A DNA stretch of 64,000 nucleotides, from contig JACRPF010000018.1 in assembly GCA_016214035.1 (NCBI GenBank), forward strand, positions 124,001 to 188,000, given 5' to 3'. The number at the start of each line of letters is the position of its first letter. The stretch's first letter is position 1. Both the position numbers and the translations under genes were made by a program. The notes below the pieces were generated by a model. It was not told where the DNA came from, made no database searches, and saw only the letters and a list, made by a program, of their open reading frames with translations. This DNA is from Spirochaetota bacterium. GTDB taxonomy: Bacteria > Spirochaetota > Brachyspiria > Brachyspirales > JACRPF01. Below are positions 8,126 through 16,844 of this stretch, one piece after another.

Positions 8126-10792
8126 CTATTCTATGGGCAGCGGCAGTGTTTTGCCGCCAACGAGAAGCCGCGGTATCCCGGCATTACCGGCCGTATCATA
8201 TGCCGTCGCGACGAACACACCGGCACCGTCAACACCCGCCGGCAGGGCAACCGATGCATTTTTCCAGGCAACCGGAATTGACGCTTCGTTCATACCCGCA
8301 TGCCAAATGACTGCTTCGCTTACAACAGCATCCTTTTTATCACCGCCGAGTTTCAGCGTTATATCTCCCTCAGCACCGGTGAACGCCGTGCCGTGCATCG
8401 GAAACCAGTAGAACTTCTCCGCGCCGAGATCGATGAATGGCGAGCCTGCTGTTCCCGCCTTCCGCCGTTCCCAGCGCGAGTCAACACGGTAATTTTCCAT
8501 CACGGATCGATACTCCGCAATGATGCTTGTTTTATCCGGACAGCGCGTCCGTATACCAAGCCAGAGTGTCTGCGGCGCCGTCCGGGCGAGTGCCGGTGCG
8601 TACAAGCGGAATTCATTTTTAGCGTTCAGTTCTCCGTTTGCTGATACCGTCGGATTTGCGATGCGAAGCTGCCCGAAAGCGGCGTCCCCGGGAGTCCAGC
8701 GTATAAGCTTGCTCTGACAGAAACGCATCGTGGCAGGATCACCCGATCCGCGCGCCCATTGAAATTCCAGTGCAGTTCCCTTAACCTGAGCGCCATGAAA
8801 GACCGGCCCCATATCGCCGGGTTTCGTGTCACCGAACAGTTTATGACGTACGAACGGATCAACACTCTCGCGCACGGGAAGCTGTGCGGGCGTGAATTTC
8901 ACACCTTTCGCCGCGGCGACGATATGGAGATACCGGAACGGGTCGCCGTTGTATCCGTCAAAATCCCAGCCGGGTTCGAAGAATCCCGATTCCTCAAAAT
9001 CGTTCCACTGTGTAAGCACCAGATAGTCGGGGTTGTTTTTTTTGGCTATCTCAAGCGCCTTCACGAAGAACATGCCGTCCTCGGCATCAATGCGGCCGCG
9101 CCCCGGCGTTGAGCGGTCGTGATTATTGTTGAACCGCGGATAGACGAGTATGCCGAACTTCTTGCCGTACTTTTTCGCCATTTCGGACGCTGACGCCAGA
9201 CCGCTGTCAAGTTCGTCCCACGGATGAGGACCGGCGCCATACGGCGGCTTATGGATGAAACCGCTGTTATTCGGTCCGAGTACGGTCTTTATCTGGGGTA
9301 TTTTCCAAAAGTCTTCAGCGGGACTCATTTCAACCATCCAATGTACCGGACCCGACATTTTTTCCGTTTCGGCAAAATACGTTTCCATGTCGTTCGCGTT
9401 GCTGATCCACTTCGACCAGTTCTGAAAATAGTACACCGGCTGTCCGTCAATCTTGTACCAGCCGGGATGTTTTCCATAGCGCTTGACCAGCGTTCCGGTG
9501 CGAAGCGCCGAGTTCGCGATAAGCTGCGCCTTGGTAATGTTCGGCCGCCGGAACATTATCTCATCATGCACGGCGATGGTACAGCCGAGTTTCTGAGCCT
9601 CTTCAAGCGCCGTTTCGAATATCTGTATCGGTGTGAAATCGGTTCCCGCATCCCAGAGCGACGGCCAGAGATGTATATGCAGGCATTCAATGCCCGCGTT
9701 CTTCGCAGTTTCAATCTGCCAGCGGATGATGTCGCGCTGGCTTGAATCATATGCGCCGAGCATCGGTATACCGGTGGTGGAGACCCAGCGCCGCCACGCG
9801 AGACCGGGCACCGTCTCTTCTATGGTAGTGGCCGGGTTGAACTTATGGAAAATAGTCTGCCCTTTCCAATGCGACCATGTGGGCACGATGGGATCGATGC
9901 CGTGCGGGGAACCATACCATATATGCCATTCGCGGCACATAACGGGTATATCGAAACGAATCTTCGATGCTGCCTTTACCGCTGCATCAGTCTTCGGGAC
10001 GGCTAGCATGTCGCGCGCCTGATAATCTGCTATCATGGCTTTATAGTCGACGGAAACGTTACTGCCGTCGGTAACTGATATATAGGAATACGGTTTTCCC
10101 TCAGCAGACGGAGTGGATGCCGAAGCCGGTGCTGTCACTACCGCTTCTTTGACAACCGGAGCGGTCACGGTATTCGCCGACGGATTGAGCACCGGAGCCA
10201 ACGGCGCAGATGTGATGGCATCCATATACACAATACCTCCCTGATTCACCGGTACATTCGCAATACCCAGAAATATGCGCGTAATGATTGACGGATCCAG
10301 TTTCTGTTTCGTACCCGACAGTGCGATGAGCGATTCACCGTTCAGTTCAATAGCTACGAAACCGTCCTTTGTTTTCTTAAAGTCGGGTAGTTTTAAAACC
10401 GCATTAGCTCCCGGCGATTCCAGCAGCAGATATGCGTTACAAAACGACGGATGCTCCGGCGACGAGATATGCAGATATGCCGGCTTATCTTTCAGATTAA
10501 GTACCCCGCGAGGCAGAACTGCTTCAAGCCGGATGAAATCGCCGCCGCTTTTTTCAGCGATGCGCCTGTAACGCATACTTATGCTCGCGCGTCCTTCAAG
10601 CTTGACCGCATCAGCTGCTTTCACCTCGATTTCAAACGACGTCGCCGGAGTACCAACGGCATTGTATGTACCTTTATCCGACTTCAGTTCGTCGGCGGAC
10701 AACAATACGCCGGCCTGAGCGCTCAGCGACAGCGCAGCGGCTGCCAACAGCGTCGCGAAAAAAACCTTTCCGTTCGACATGCACTTTTCCAT
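8126..10792 (-). CDS. Secreted GH99/GH71-like glycosidase
   Basis: 888 residues; GGAGAG lies 5 bases before the ATG, and a Sec signal ends near AQAG. Residues ~30-200 form a beta-sandwich; an Ala/Pro/Thr/Val linker follows (TVTAPVVKEAVVTAPASAST). The catalytic part (~250-640) has the look of the GH99/WbsX-like TIM barrels: SQRDIIRWQIETAKNAGI, IHLWPSLWDAGT, HPGWYKIDGQPVYYFQNW, and near the end LTQWNDFEESGFFEPG. Enzymes of this type act on mannans or other alpha-linked glycans; the substrate here is unknown. A C-terminal ~200-residue sandwich may bind carbohydrate. The gene lies between the regulator and the LamG glycosidase in one operon. Confidence 0.72.
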   Translation of the reverse strand: MEKCMSNGKVFFATLLAAAALSLSAQAGVLLSADELKSDKGTYNAVGTPATSFEIEVKAADAVKLEGRASISMRYRRIAEKSGGDFIRLEAVLPRGVLNLKDKPAYLHISSPEHPSFCNAYLLLESPGANAVLKLPDFKKTKDGFVAIELNGESLIALSGTKQKLDPSIITRIFLGIANVPVNQGGIVYMDAITSAPLAPVLNPSANTVTAPVVKEAVVTAPASASTPSAEGKPYSYISVTDGSNVSVDYKAMIADYQARDMLAVPKTDAAVKAASKIRFDIPVMCREWHIWYGSPHGIDPIVPTWSHWKGQTIFHKFNPATTIEETVPGLAWRRWVSTTGIPMLGAYDSSQRDIIRWQIETAKNAGIECLHIHLWPSLWDAGTDFTPIQIFETALEEAQKLGCTIAVHDEIMFRRPNITKAQLIANSALRTGTLVKRYGKHPGWYKIDGQPVYYFQNWSKWISNANDMETYFAETEKMSGPVHWMVEMSPAEDFWKIPQIKTVLGPNNSGFIHKPPYGAGPHPWDELDSGLASASEMAKKYGKKFGILVYPRFNNNHDRSTPGRGRIDAEDGMFFVKALEIAKKNNPDYLVLTQWNDFEESGFFEPGWDFDGYNGDPFRYLHIVAAAKGVKFTPAQLPVRESVDPFVRHKLFGDTKPGDMGPVFHGAQVKGTALEFQWARGSGDPATMRFCQSKLIRWTPGDAAFGQLRIANPTVSANGELNAKNEFRLYAPALARTAPQTLWLGIRTRCPDKTSIIAEYRSVMENYRVDSRWERRKAGTAGSPFIDLGAEKFYWFPMHGTAFTGAEGDITLKLGGDKKDAVVSEAVIWHAGMNEASIPVAWKNASVALPAGVDGAGVFVATAYDTAGNAGIPRLLVGGKTLPLPIE

Positions 10793-10815
10793 TTGCTCTC
10801 TCCGCCGTACATATT

Positions 10816-11931
10816 TTATTCACGGGACAATGAAACTGCCGATGCAACACTTGAACGTTCGATAATGTGTGTGGATATGGTATACGCATGAAAATCAGCA
10901 GTGCCGCGCATAACCGAAAACGCATGCGCTATCATCGCGTCGTAATCATGTGCAAGCGCCGTTATCGGCGGGTTTGCATATTCGAAAAACGGACAGTCGC
11001 TCTCACCGATGACACTGACGTCGCCGGGAACGCGCAATCCCCGTTCGGCGAGACACCGTATACCGCCGAGCGCGCCGGCAGTGGAATCATAGATAAGTCC
11101 GGTGGGATGCCGCGGCGTCATGAGTTCACCGGTCAATGTGTAGCCTGCCGCAAGTGAACTCTCCCAGTGCGCGATGCGCCGGTCGGTCATCAGAAGATCG
11201 GCAGCCGGTATTCCCGCAACGGCACATGCTTTTCGTATCCCGTCGATGCGCTTGATCACGGCTGGAGTTTTCGGTTCATTGCCGATATAGCCGATACGGC
11301 GATGACCGTGTCTGATAAGATACTCCGCCATCATTTTCCCGCAGGCGAAGTAATCGGGCGATACAGCACAGACAGAGCCACCCGTGACGAATCCCGTATC
11401 CTCAAAAATGATGAACGGAAACCCGAGTGACGCAAACCGCTTTACGTCGGAGCCGGTGAGCGGACGGGCCGGGAGGAGAAATACCGCCGCCGCGTCGGGA
11501 TATCGTTTCACCGTTTCAAAAAAGAATTCATACGTTGTCTCTTTCTTGAGCATTATCGTGACCACATGCATGCCTTCCACGAGCACGGCGGCCTCAACTC
11601 GTTCGTGCACCATTTCGGCGATATAGGAATTCGGATACGGTGCCGGACGGGCGAATAAAACCGTTTGTTTCCCCCGATGATCAGCCGCTTCATGTATCGT
11701 CTCGCGGTCTATATTTGCTGCGAATATCCCTTTACCTTTCCGTCTATCGATGAGCCCGTCCTGCTCAAGCGTGTTGAGCGCGCGATTCACCGTTGCCAGT
11801 GATACACCGAATTCTCTCATCAGTTCATTAATTGAAGGCAGCTTGACGCCGGCCTTCCCTTTGCGTATGCGTCCCATCAAGTCGGTTTTCAGCTGGATAT
11901 ATGCCGGTATTTTGTTGTTTTTATCTATCAT
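10816..11931 (-). CDS. GntR-LacI hybrid transcriptional regulator
   Basis: 371 residues. Residues 1-72 form a GntR-type winged helix-turn-helix (IPAYIQLKTDLMGRIRKGK, SLATVNRALNTLEQDGLIDRRKGKGIF). From ~88 the protein is a LacI/PBP-like sugar-sensing domain (GYIGNEPKTPAVIKRIDGI, VSVIGESDCPFFEYANPP). It should bind an operator and release it when a sugar binds. It is the first gene of an operon with two secreted glycosidases, so the inducer is probably their product. A strong promoter and an 18-bp near-palindrome directly upstream of the ATG indicate autoregulation. No Shine-Dalgarno site is visible in the short leader. It is a clear paralogue of the regulator at 34281-35420 (same ANPP motif and layout). 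Confidence 0.93.
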   Translation of the reverse strand: MIDKNNKIPAYIQLKTDLMGRIRKGKAGVKLPSINELMREFGVSLATVNRALNTLEQDGLIDRRKGKGIFAANIDRETIHEAADHRGKQTVLFARPAPYPNSYIAEMVHERVEAAVLVEGMHVVTIMLKKETTYEFFFETVKRYPDAAAVFLLPARPLTGSDVKRFASLGFPFIIFEDTGFVTGGSVCAVSPDYFACGKMMAEYLIRHGHRRIGYIGNEPKTPAVIKRIDGIRKACAVAGIPAADLLMTDRRIAHWESSLAAGYTLTGELMTPRHPTGLIYDSTAGALGGIRCLAERGLRVPGDVSVIGESDCPFFEYANPPITALAHDYDAMIAHAFSVMRGTADFHAYTISTHIIERSSVASAVSLSRE

Positions 11932-11949
11932 AACATTAGCGCTATAGTT
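11932..11949 (-). promoter_or_regulatory. Candidate operator of the GntR-LacI regulator (operon I)
   Basis: Plus-strand sequence AACATTAGCGCTATAGTT. It reads as AAC-NN-TAGCGCTA-NN-GTT, a near-perfect 18-bp dyad. It lies between the predicted transcription start (~11955) and the start codon, where a bound repressor would block transcription. A related site (CTATAGCGATAG core) occupies the same place at the second GntR-LacI gene. Confidence 0.6.
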
Positions 11950-11961
11950 ATAATGTATAAT

Positions 11962-11990
11962 AGTATAGTCAAACGACGGCAGTTTGTCAA
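11962..11990 (-). promoter_or_regulatory. Sigma-70-type promoter of glycosidase operon I
   Basis: On the minus strand: TTGACA (11985-11990), 17-base spacer, TATACT (11962-11967). Near-consensus; the transcript would begin at about 11955, some 24 bases before the regulator's ATG. Confidence 0.75.
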
Positions 11991-12015
11991 GGACAGTGCA
12001 TTCTAAGGACTTTCA

Positions 12016-13689
12016 TCATCCCGCGCGGAATAACTGCCCCATTTTCCGTCCGAGTAATGATGCAGTCCATAGCATCGCCGCTGCGAGTAACCCCATAGCC
12101 CAGACGCCGAGTGCTGCCGCCACATTGACGCCGTGTTCAAGACCTTCGTTGAGCGTATATATTGCCTTGGTGAGCGGGAAGAACTGTTCGGATTGTGCAA
12201 GTATCATGCTGTCGGACACTTCCAGCATTGAAAATGCGAAACAGAGAATGCCGCCGGCGAGCATATTGGCGAAGACAAGCGGCAGTGTAACGCGGCGTAT
12301 CACGCGCCAGGGAGATGCGCCGAGATTCGCGGCGGCCTCTTCATAGGTGCGGCTGGTCTGCTGCAGCCCCGCATGTGTGGAGCGTACCATGAACGGGAGA
12401 CGCCGTATCGCGTAACTGATGGCAAGAAGCAGCATCGGGTTGACGCGCGGATCGATTATCTTCCAGCCGGAGAACACACCGAGATATCCGAATGCAAGCA
12501 CAATGCCGGGAGCCGCGAGCGGAATCATTGCGATAGCATCCAGAAGACCGGCACCAGGAGTTTTTGTACGCACATTAAGCCAGGCGATAAAAAAGCCCAT
12601 AACACTGATGAGGAGTGTAGCGCTCACCGACAACAGCAGGCTGTTCTTCATCGCGGTCTGCGTGAGTGGTGAGCTCATCGCCTGACGGAAAAAGTCGAGC
12701 GTCCATCCGCGCGGCAAAACAGTCATGAACCATTTCGTGCTCAGCGACACCAGCACGACGCTGATATGCGGAATAAGCGCGATGATCAGTACTATGCCGA
12801 TAAGTCCCCAGGCTACTATAGTGCCTCGTATCGACAACGATTTTTCAGCCTTTGAAACGCTTACGCGACCGAACGTATCCACCGACTTACCCGATGCTGC
12901 TTTACTGAGCGCGAATCCTGCAATTGCGACGAGCAGGAGCAGCACCACTTCCGCATAGCCGATAGGATTGGTGCCTATCTCGCTCACGCTGTCATAGATG
13001 AGTACCGGCAGCACATTGCGAACGCCGAACACAAGCGGCGTACCGAGTTCGGTGAACGACCAAATGAAAACGAGGATGACACCGGCGAAAAGTCCCGGCA
13101 ACGCGAGCGGAAGCGTGATACGGCGGAATACCGTGACGGGTGATGCGCCCATATTCGTACCGGCTTCCTCAAGCGTGGGGTCGATGTTGGAAAACGACGC
13201 TGCCAGATTTAAAAATAGAATGGGAAACAGATGCAGCGATTCCATCACCACAACTCCGAGCATCGGGAATGCGCCAAGCCAGTCCACCGGCCCCGAGACC
13301 ACTCCAATCTTCATAAGCAGCGTGGTGAGCGCTCCGAACCGCGCGAAAATTATCTTCATACCCACCCCGCCGACGAACGGCGGCAGGATGAGCGGTATGA
13401 GCATGAGTCCTGAGACAAGATTACGTCCCGCAAACGAACGGCGTGAAACGAGCAGCGCCACGGGAAATGCTATGAGTAACGACACCAGCGTCACCCACAA
13501 TGCGATTTGAAGACTTGCCATTATCGCTGCTACACGGGGCGCACTTCCGACGAGTTGCAGTATATAGAAAAATGAAAAGCCTTGACCATCGACGAACGCT
13601 TTCTGAAACACCGATATCAGCGGATAGACAAGAAACACGCCGAGAAATAGAAAAACGACTGCAAGTATCAGATAGCGGATGTATCGCAT
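12016..13689 (-). CDS. ABC transporter permease, two permease units fused (FbpB-like)
   Basis: 557 residues with about 12 hydrophobic helices in two homologous halves. Each half carries an EAA loop that contacts the ATPase: EEAGTNMGASPVTVFRRI in the first and EEAAANLGASPWRVIRRV in the second. Fused permeases of this type belong to the iron(III)/phosphonate/thiamine-like importer group (FbpB and relatives). The partner ATPase starts 4 bases upstream and the solute-binding protein precedes it, so the operon is SBP-ATPase-permease. The substrate cannot be read from the sequence: the family suggests ferric iron or a small organic ion, while the setting between two glycosidase operons would fit a sugar derivative. 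Confidence 0.88.
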   Translation of the reverse strand: MRYIRYLILAVVFLFLGVFLVYPLISVFQKAFVDGQGFSFFYILQLVGSAPRVAAIMASLQIALWVTLVSLLIAFPVALLVSRRSFAGRNLVSGLMLIPLILPPFVGGVGMKIIFARFGALTTLLMKIGVVSGPVDWLGAFPMLGVVVMESLHLFPILFLNLAASFSNIDPTLEEAGTNMGASPVTVFRRITLPLALPGLFAGVILVFIWSFTELGTPLVFGVRNVLPVLIYDSVSEIGTNPIGYAEVVLLLLVAIAGFALSKAASGKSVDTFGRVSVSKAEKSLSIRGTIVAWGLIGIVLIIALIPHISVVLVSLSTKWFMTVLPRGWTLDFFRQAMSSPLTQTAMKNSLLLSVSATLLISVMGFFIAWLNVRTKTPGAGLLDAIAMIPLAAPGIVLAFGYLGVFSGWKIIDPRVNPMLLLAISYAIRRLPFMVRSTHAGLQQTSRTYEEAAANLGASPWRVIRRVTLPLVFANMLAGGILCFAFSMLEVSDSMILAQSEQFFPLTKAIYTLNEGLEHGVNVAAALGVWAMGLLAAAMLWTASLLGRKMGQLFRAG

Positions 13690-13692
13690 AGG

Positions 13693-14769
13693 CTATTCCG
13701 CCAGCACCACGACATGGTCGGGCTTAACGAAAAATGACGTGCGTGTGCCGGCGGACATTCCCGCCGCCTCGGTGTTGATGACCTGCGCCTTAAACGCATA
13801 TCCTCCGGCAGCCGCCGCATGCGCGCTTACCGTCGGCCCGTTGAACGACACCGACGTGACATCGGCGGTGATACGGCTTGCGTCACCGGACGCCTGCAGA
13901 CGCAGATGTTCCGGCCGTATGCAGCAATGAAGTGAATCACCGACTTTTACCGATGCCGTCGGCGTAACAGCACGGAGTTCGCCAAACGGCGTTGTCAACG
14001 TCACCATGCCGGATGCAATCTGCGCCACCGTGGCATCAAACATATTCGCCTCGCCGAGGAATGCGGCGCAGAAACGATTGGGCGGTGTGTGATACAGAGA
14101 CGCGGGAGTACCGAGCGCGTTTATCATTCCGCCGTCCATGACAGCAATACGGTCGGCAAGCGAGAGCGCCTCAGCCTGATCGTGGGTGACATAGATGAAC
14201 GTTATTGATGTTTCATAATGCAGACGCTCGAGCTCACCGCGCATCTCGATGCGCAGTTTCGCGTCGAGGTTCGACAGCGGTTCGTCGAGCAGCATCACCG
14301 ACGGATTGAGCACAAGCGCGCGGGCAAGCACCACACGCTGCTGCTGACCGCCGGATAACTGGCCGGGTTTACGTGCAGCCATGGCTCCGAGACTTACCTG
14401 TTCAAGCGCACGCCCGACACGTCCTGTGATGTCCCCGCGCGGTATATGCCGTTCCACGAGACCGAAGGCTACATTATCGAACACGCTCATATGCGGCCAG
14501 AGCGCATAGTTCTGAAACACCATGGGCGTATCACGCGTATACGCGGGGGCATCGGTGACATCGCGGCCATTGATGATGACCGTACCGCTGTCGGGAGATT
14601 CGAGACCGGCGAGCATGCGCAGCATCGTGGTCTTCCCGCAGCCTGACGGGCCGAGCAGAAAAAAAAGCTCACCGGGATTAACGGTAAACGATACGTCGTT
14701 CACCGCGGCGACAGCGCCGAAACGCTTTGTGACATTTTTCACTTCTATGGCTGATCCTGTTGATTTCAT
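13693..14769 (-). CDS. ABC transporter ATP-binding protein (FbpC/PotA-like)
   Basis: 358 residues. Walker A GPSGCGKTTML (~40-50), signature LSGGQQQR (~138), Walker B VMLLDEP (~158) with D-loop SNLDAK, and switch histidine in YVTHDQAEAL are all present, so it should hydrolyse ATP. The C-terminal ~110 residues form a TOBE-type regulatory domain (MFDATVAQI, CIRPEHLRL). It energises the fused permease encoded just downstream. It starts 2 bases after the stop of the solute-binding protein gene, consistent with one tightly coupled transcript. Confidence 0.94.
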   Translation of the reverse strand: MKSTGSAIEVKNVTKRFGAVAAVNDVSFTVNPGELFFLLGPSGCGKTTMLRMLAGLESPDSGTVIINGRDVTDAPAYTRDTPMVFQNYALWPHMSVFDNVAFGLVERHIPRGDITGRVGRALEQVSLGAMAARKPGQLSGGQQQRVVLARALVLNPSVMLLDEPLSNLDAKLRIEMRGELERLHYETSITFIYVTHDQAEALSLADRIAVMDGGMINALGTPASLYHTPPNRFCAAFLGEANMFDATVAQIASGMVTLTTPFGELRAVTPTASVKVGDSLHCCIRPEHLRLQASGDASRITADVTSVSFNGPTVSAHAAAAGGYAFKAQVINTEAAGMSAGTRTSFFVKPDHVVVLAE

Positions 14770-14771
14770 AA

Positions 14772-16136
14772 TTATCTAGACGCCTCCCGATATCTTTTTC
14801 CCGCCTGTTCCGCCCAGCTTGTCATCCGCATGAGCCGTTTGCGCGGGTCTTTCCATTCTGCCGACAGTGCCAGCAGCTCCTTTTCGCTGAGCGGGACTTT
14901 ACACAGGACCTGCACCCTCTTTTCATCCATGCCGCTCTTGATGATGCTGCCCCACGCATACGCAAGCTCTTTATGTGAATCGATGAGATACACGCCGATG
15001 AGATCGGCAAGCACTTTCCGCCGTGCGCTCCCTGTTTTGCCGTTATAGATGAAACCGCCGGGATTATCGTACGGACGCGCGGCAGGCGCATCGGAACCGG
15101 CATAGAGGGCTTTTCGCACCGGCAGTCTGCGCAGCGAGTGTTCCTGGCCGTTCACTCCCTGCGTGGTATACAGGAGCCTTTGTCCATCTTCAGAAAGTAC
15201 ATAATTTAGAAACAGTTCTGCAAGCTCCCGCGACGGTGCATTGCGCAGCACCGCAATTGCGTCCGCGCCTATGGTCGTTGCACCATCCGGCAGGATGAAG
15301 GAGAGATTATCACGTCCGTTAATATCGATGACCGTCTGCGCATATTGATCGATTGCCATGCCCGCCGCGGCCTCACCTGCTGCCACTTCGTTGGGTGCAA
15401 TGCTGCCGCCCTCGCCGAAACGCCGCACGTTCGCGCAAATACGCGTGATGAGGCTCCATCCATTTTCGAAACCCATGGTCTGAAGTATTATCTCATAACA
15501 CATATGCACCGAGCCGCTCGATCGCGGGTCGCCCGATGCTATCCAGGTGAACAGTTCCGGCTTACCGAGGTCGCTCCATGACCGCGGTTCAGCAACGCCG
15601 AGACGCGTAAGCATTTGTTTATTATATACGATACCGAATCCGCTTAACGCTACACCGAACCAGCGCAAATCGCGGTCGTATACCGGTGATCCGCCGCAGG
15701 TGGCCGGTATCGCTGCAAGTATATCCGCCGAAAGCGCCACGCGCTCAAGCCATCCCTGATCACGCGCCGTGAGATACGGGTCCACGCCGCCGCCGAAAAG
15801 CATATCGACCCCGGGCTTGTCCGGCGTCTTTGCGTATCGCGATTCAAGGTCTTTGAGTATCTTCGATGTTCCGCCCACATCAAGCCATTCTATCCTCACG
15901 TTCCGGTTATGCGTGCGCCTCATCCACGAGCCGAATCCGCGATCGTATTCCTGACGCACTTCCCGGCGATGCGGGGATATCACCATGAGCGTCTCTGTTT
16001 TCCCGCTCACCGGCACCTCGGCTTTTCGCGGCGACTGCATTATCGCCAGATACGGGATTGCGACAAGTATGATAAATACTATACCGGGAATATGTCTTAC
16101 CAGCGTCGATGGTGTAAATCGTGATGTGTCAGCCAT
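14772..16136 (-). CDS. ABC transporter solute-binding protein with N-terminal membrane anchor
   Basis: 454 residues. A hydrophobic segment at ~14-31 (IPGIVFIILVAIPYLAIM) has no lipobox and no clear cleavage site, so the protein is probably tethered by an uncleaved helix. The rest is a type II periplasmic binding fold of the iron/spermidine class: DMLFGGGVDPYL, GFGIVYNKQML, RSWSDLGKPELF, GANAIAV-like segment (GADAIAVLRNAPSRELAELFLNYVLSEDGQ). The GKPELF/DGQ pattern is typical of FbpA-like and related binding proteins. The C-terminus (~350-454) is longer than usual. It opens a three-gene importer operon with its own promoter. The ligand is unknown. Confidence 0.85.
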   Translation of the reverse strand: MADTSRFTPSTLVRHIPGIVFIILVAIPYLAIMQSPRKAEVPVSGKTETLMVISPHRREVRQEYDRGFGSWMRRTHNRNVRIEWLDVGGTSKILKDLESRYAKTPDKPGVDMLFGGGVDPYLTARDQGWLERVALSADILAAIPATCGGSPVYDRDLRWFGVALSGFGIVYNKQMLTRLGVAEPRSWSDLGKPELFTWIASGDPRSSGSVHMCYEIILQTMGFENGWSLITRICANVRRFGEGGSIAPNEVAAGEAAAGMAIDQYAQTVIDINGRDNLSFILPDGATTIGADAIAVLRNAPSRELAELFLNYVLSEDGQRLLYTTQGVNGQEHSLRRLPVRKALYAGSDAPAARPYDNPGGFIYNGKTGSARRKVLADLIGVYLIDSHKELAYAWGSIIKSGMDEKRVQVLCKVPLSEKELLALSAEWKDPRKRLMRMTSWAEQAGKRYREASR

Positions 16137-16175
16137 TGTCTCGATCCGCCGTATTTTTCATTTCATTACAGATGT

Positions 16176-16204
16176 ATAATATACCATCCCGACGAACAGG
16201 TCAA
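16176..16204 (-). promoter_or_regulatory. Sigma-70-type promoter of the ABC importer operon
   Basis: On the minus strand: TTGACC (16199-16204), 17-base spacer, TATTAT (16176-16181). The start of transcription would be near 16169, leaving a leader of about 33 bases before the ATG at 16136. This makes the importer independent of the long glycosidase operon upstream. Confidence 0.65.
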
Positions 16205-16657
16205 AGGTTATTTCGGTTTCGGGACCGGGCAACTGCCTAATATTTTTCTCGGAAATCCATCTTTGTATCCAGAAAAGACCTTTTGGATTCTGTTCGGAGA
16301 AAAAGGGTTTTCGGAGAAGCTTTTAATATTACAAAAACAAGCGAGTGGAGCGAACGCGATGAGTACGCGCGCGGAAAACGCTCTATAAAAAACGAGTTTG
16401 CAAGTTGATTGGCTACGGGATGCTTATCGGAACGTGAAAGCGCCCCTTATCCCCATGCCCTTTTCCCCGCATGTTCGCCTGCGGCTCACCGACGGCAGGG
16501 AAAAGGGAGCGCCTATCATAAGATAAAGGCCATTACTATTTTTATTCATTTGCTTTCAAGCGGGCGAAAAACAAAAGGAGCAACGGCGTTCGAGCGTTGG
16601 AAAAACAATAACATGAAAGAACACTACCACCATTTGTTCCATTAGTGCGTCATGCGA
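16205..16657. other. Gene-free stretch between the importer and glycosidase operon II
   Basis: No convincing gene is seen on either strand; the two small plus-strand ORFs here have composition and content unlike the neighbours. It holds a short inverted repeat (CCCTTTTCCC near 16460 and GGGAAAAGGG near 16498) around a G+C-rich segment, and AT-rich runs such as TTTTAATATTAC. This looks like degenerate or repeat-derived spacer DNA. Confidence 0.5.
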
Positions 16658-16827
16658 GGAGGAAATGTGTTTCTGAGCACCGCGTTCATTCTCAATATCG
16701 TAATATATTACGTCATCTATCATTAGCGAAAAATATAAGCGAGCGCCACGATGGCGCGAGCGCGGCGAATCCGTCCACGGAAGGACGGCTGAACCGCATA
16801 CGCGGTGCTCTGAAATACATTTCCTCC
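16658..16827. repeat. 170-bp element bounded by 27-bp inverted repeats
   Basis: The left arm at 16658-16684 (begins GGAGGAAATG) and the right arm at 16801-16827 (ends CATTTCCTCC) are reverse complements at 25 of 27 positions. Between them lie a 14-bp palindrome (CGTAATATATTACG) and two small hairpins (GCGCCA-CGA-TGGCGC and CCGTCC...GGACGG). It carries no ORF of its own and starts 18 bases after the stop of the glycosidase at 16845. It may be a MITE-like element or a large terminal RNA structure of operon II. No clear target-site duplication was seen. Confidence 0.7.
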
Positions 16828-16844
16828 GAGCTGCAAGCGCCCCG

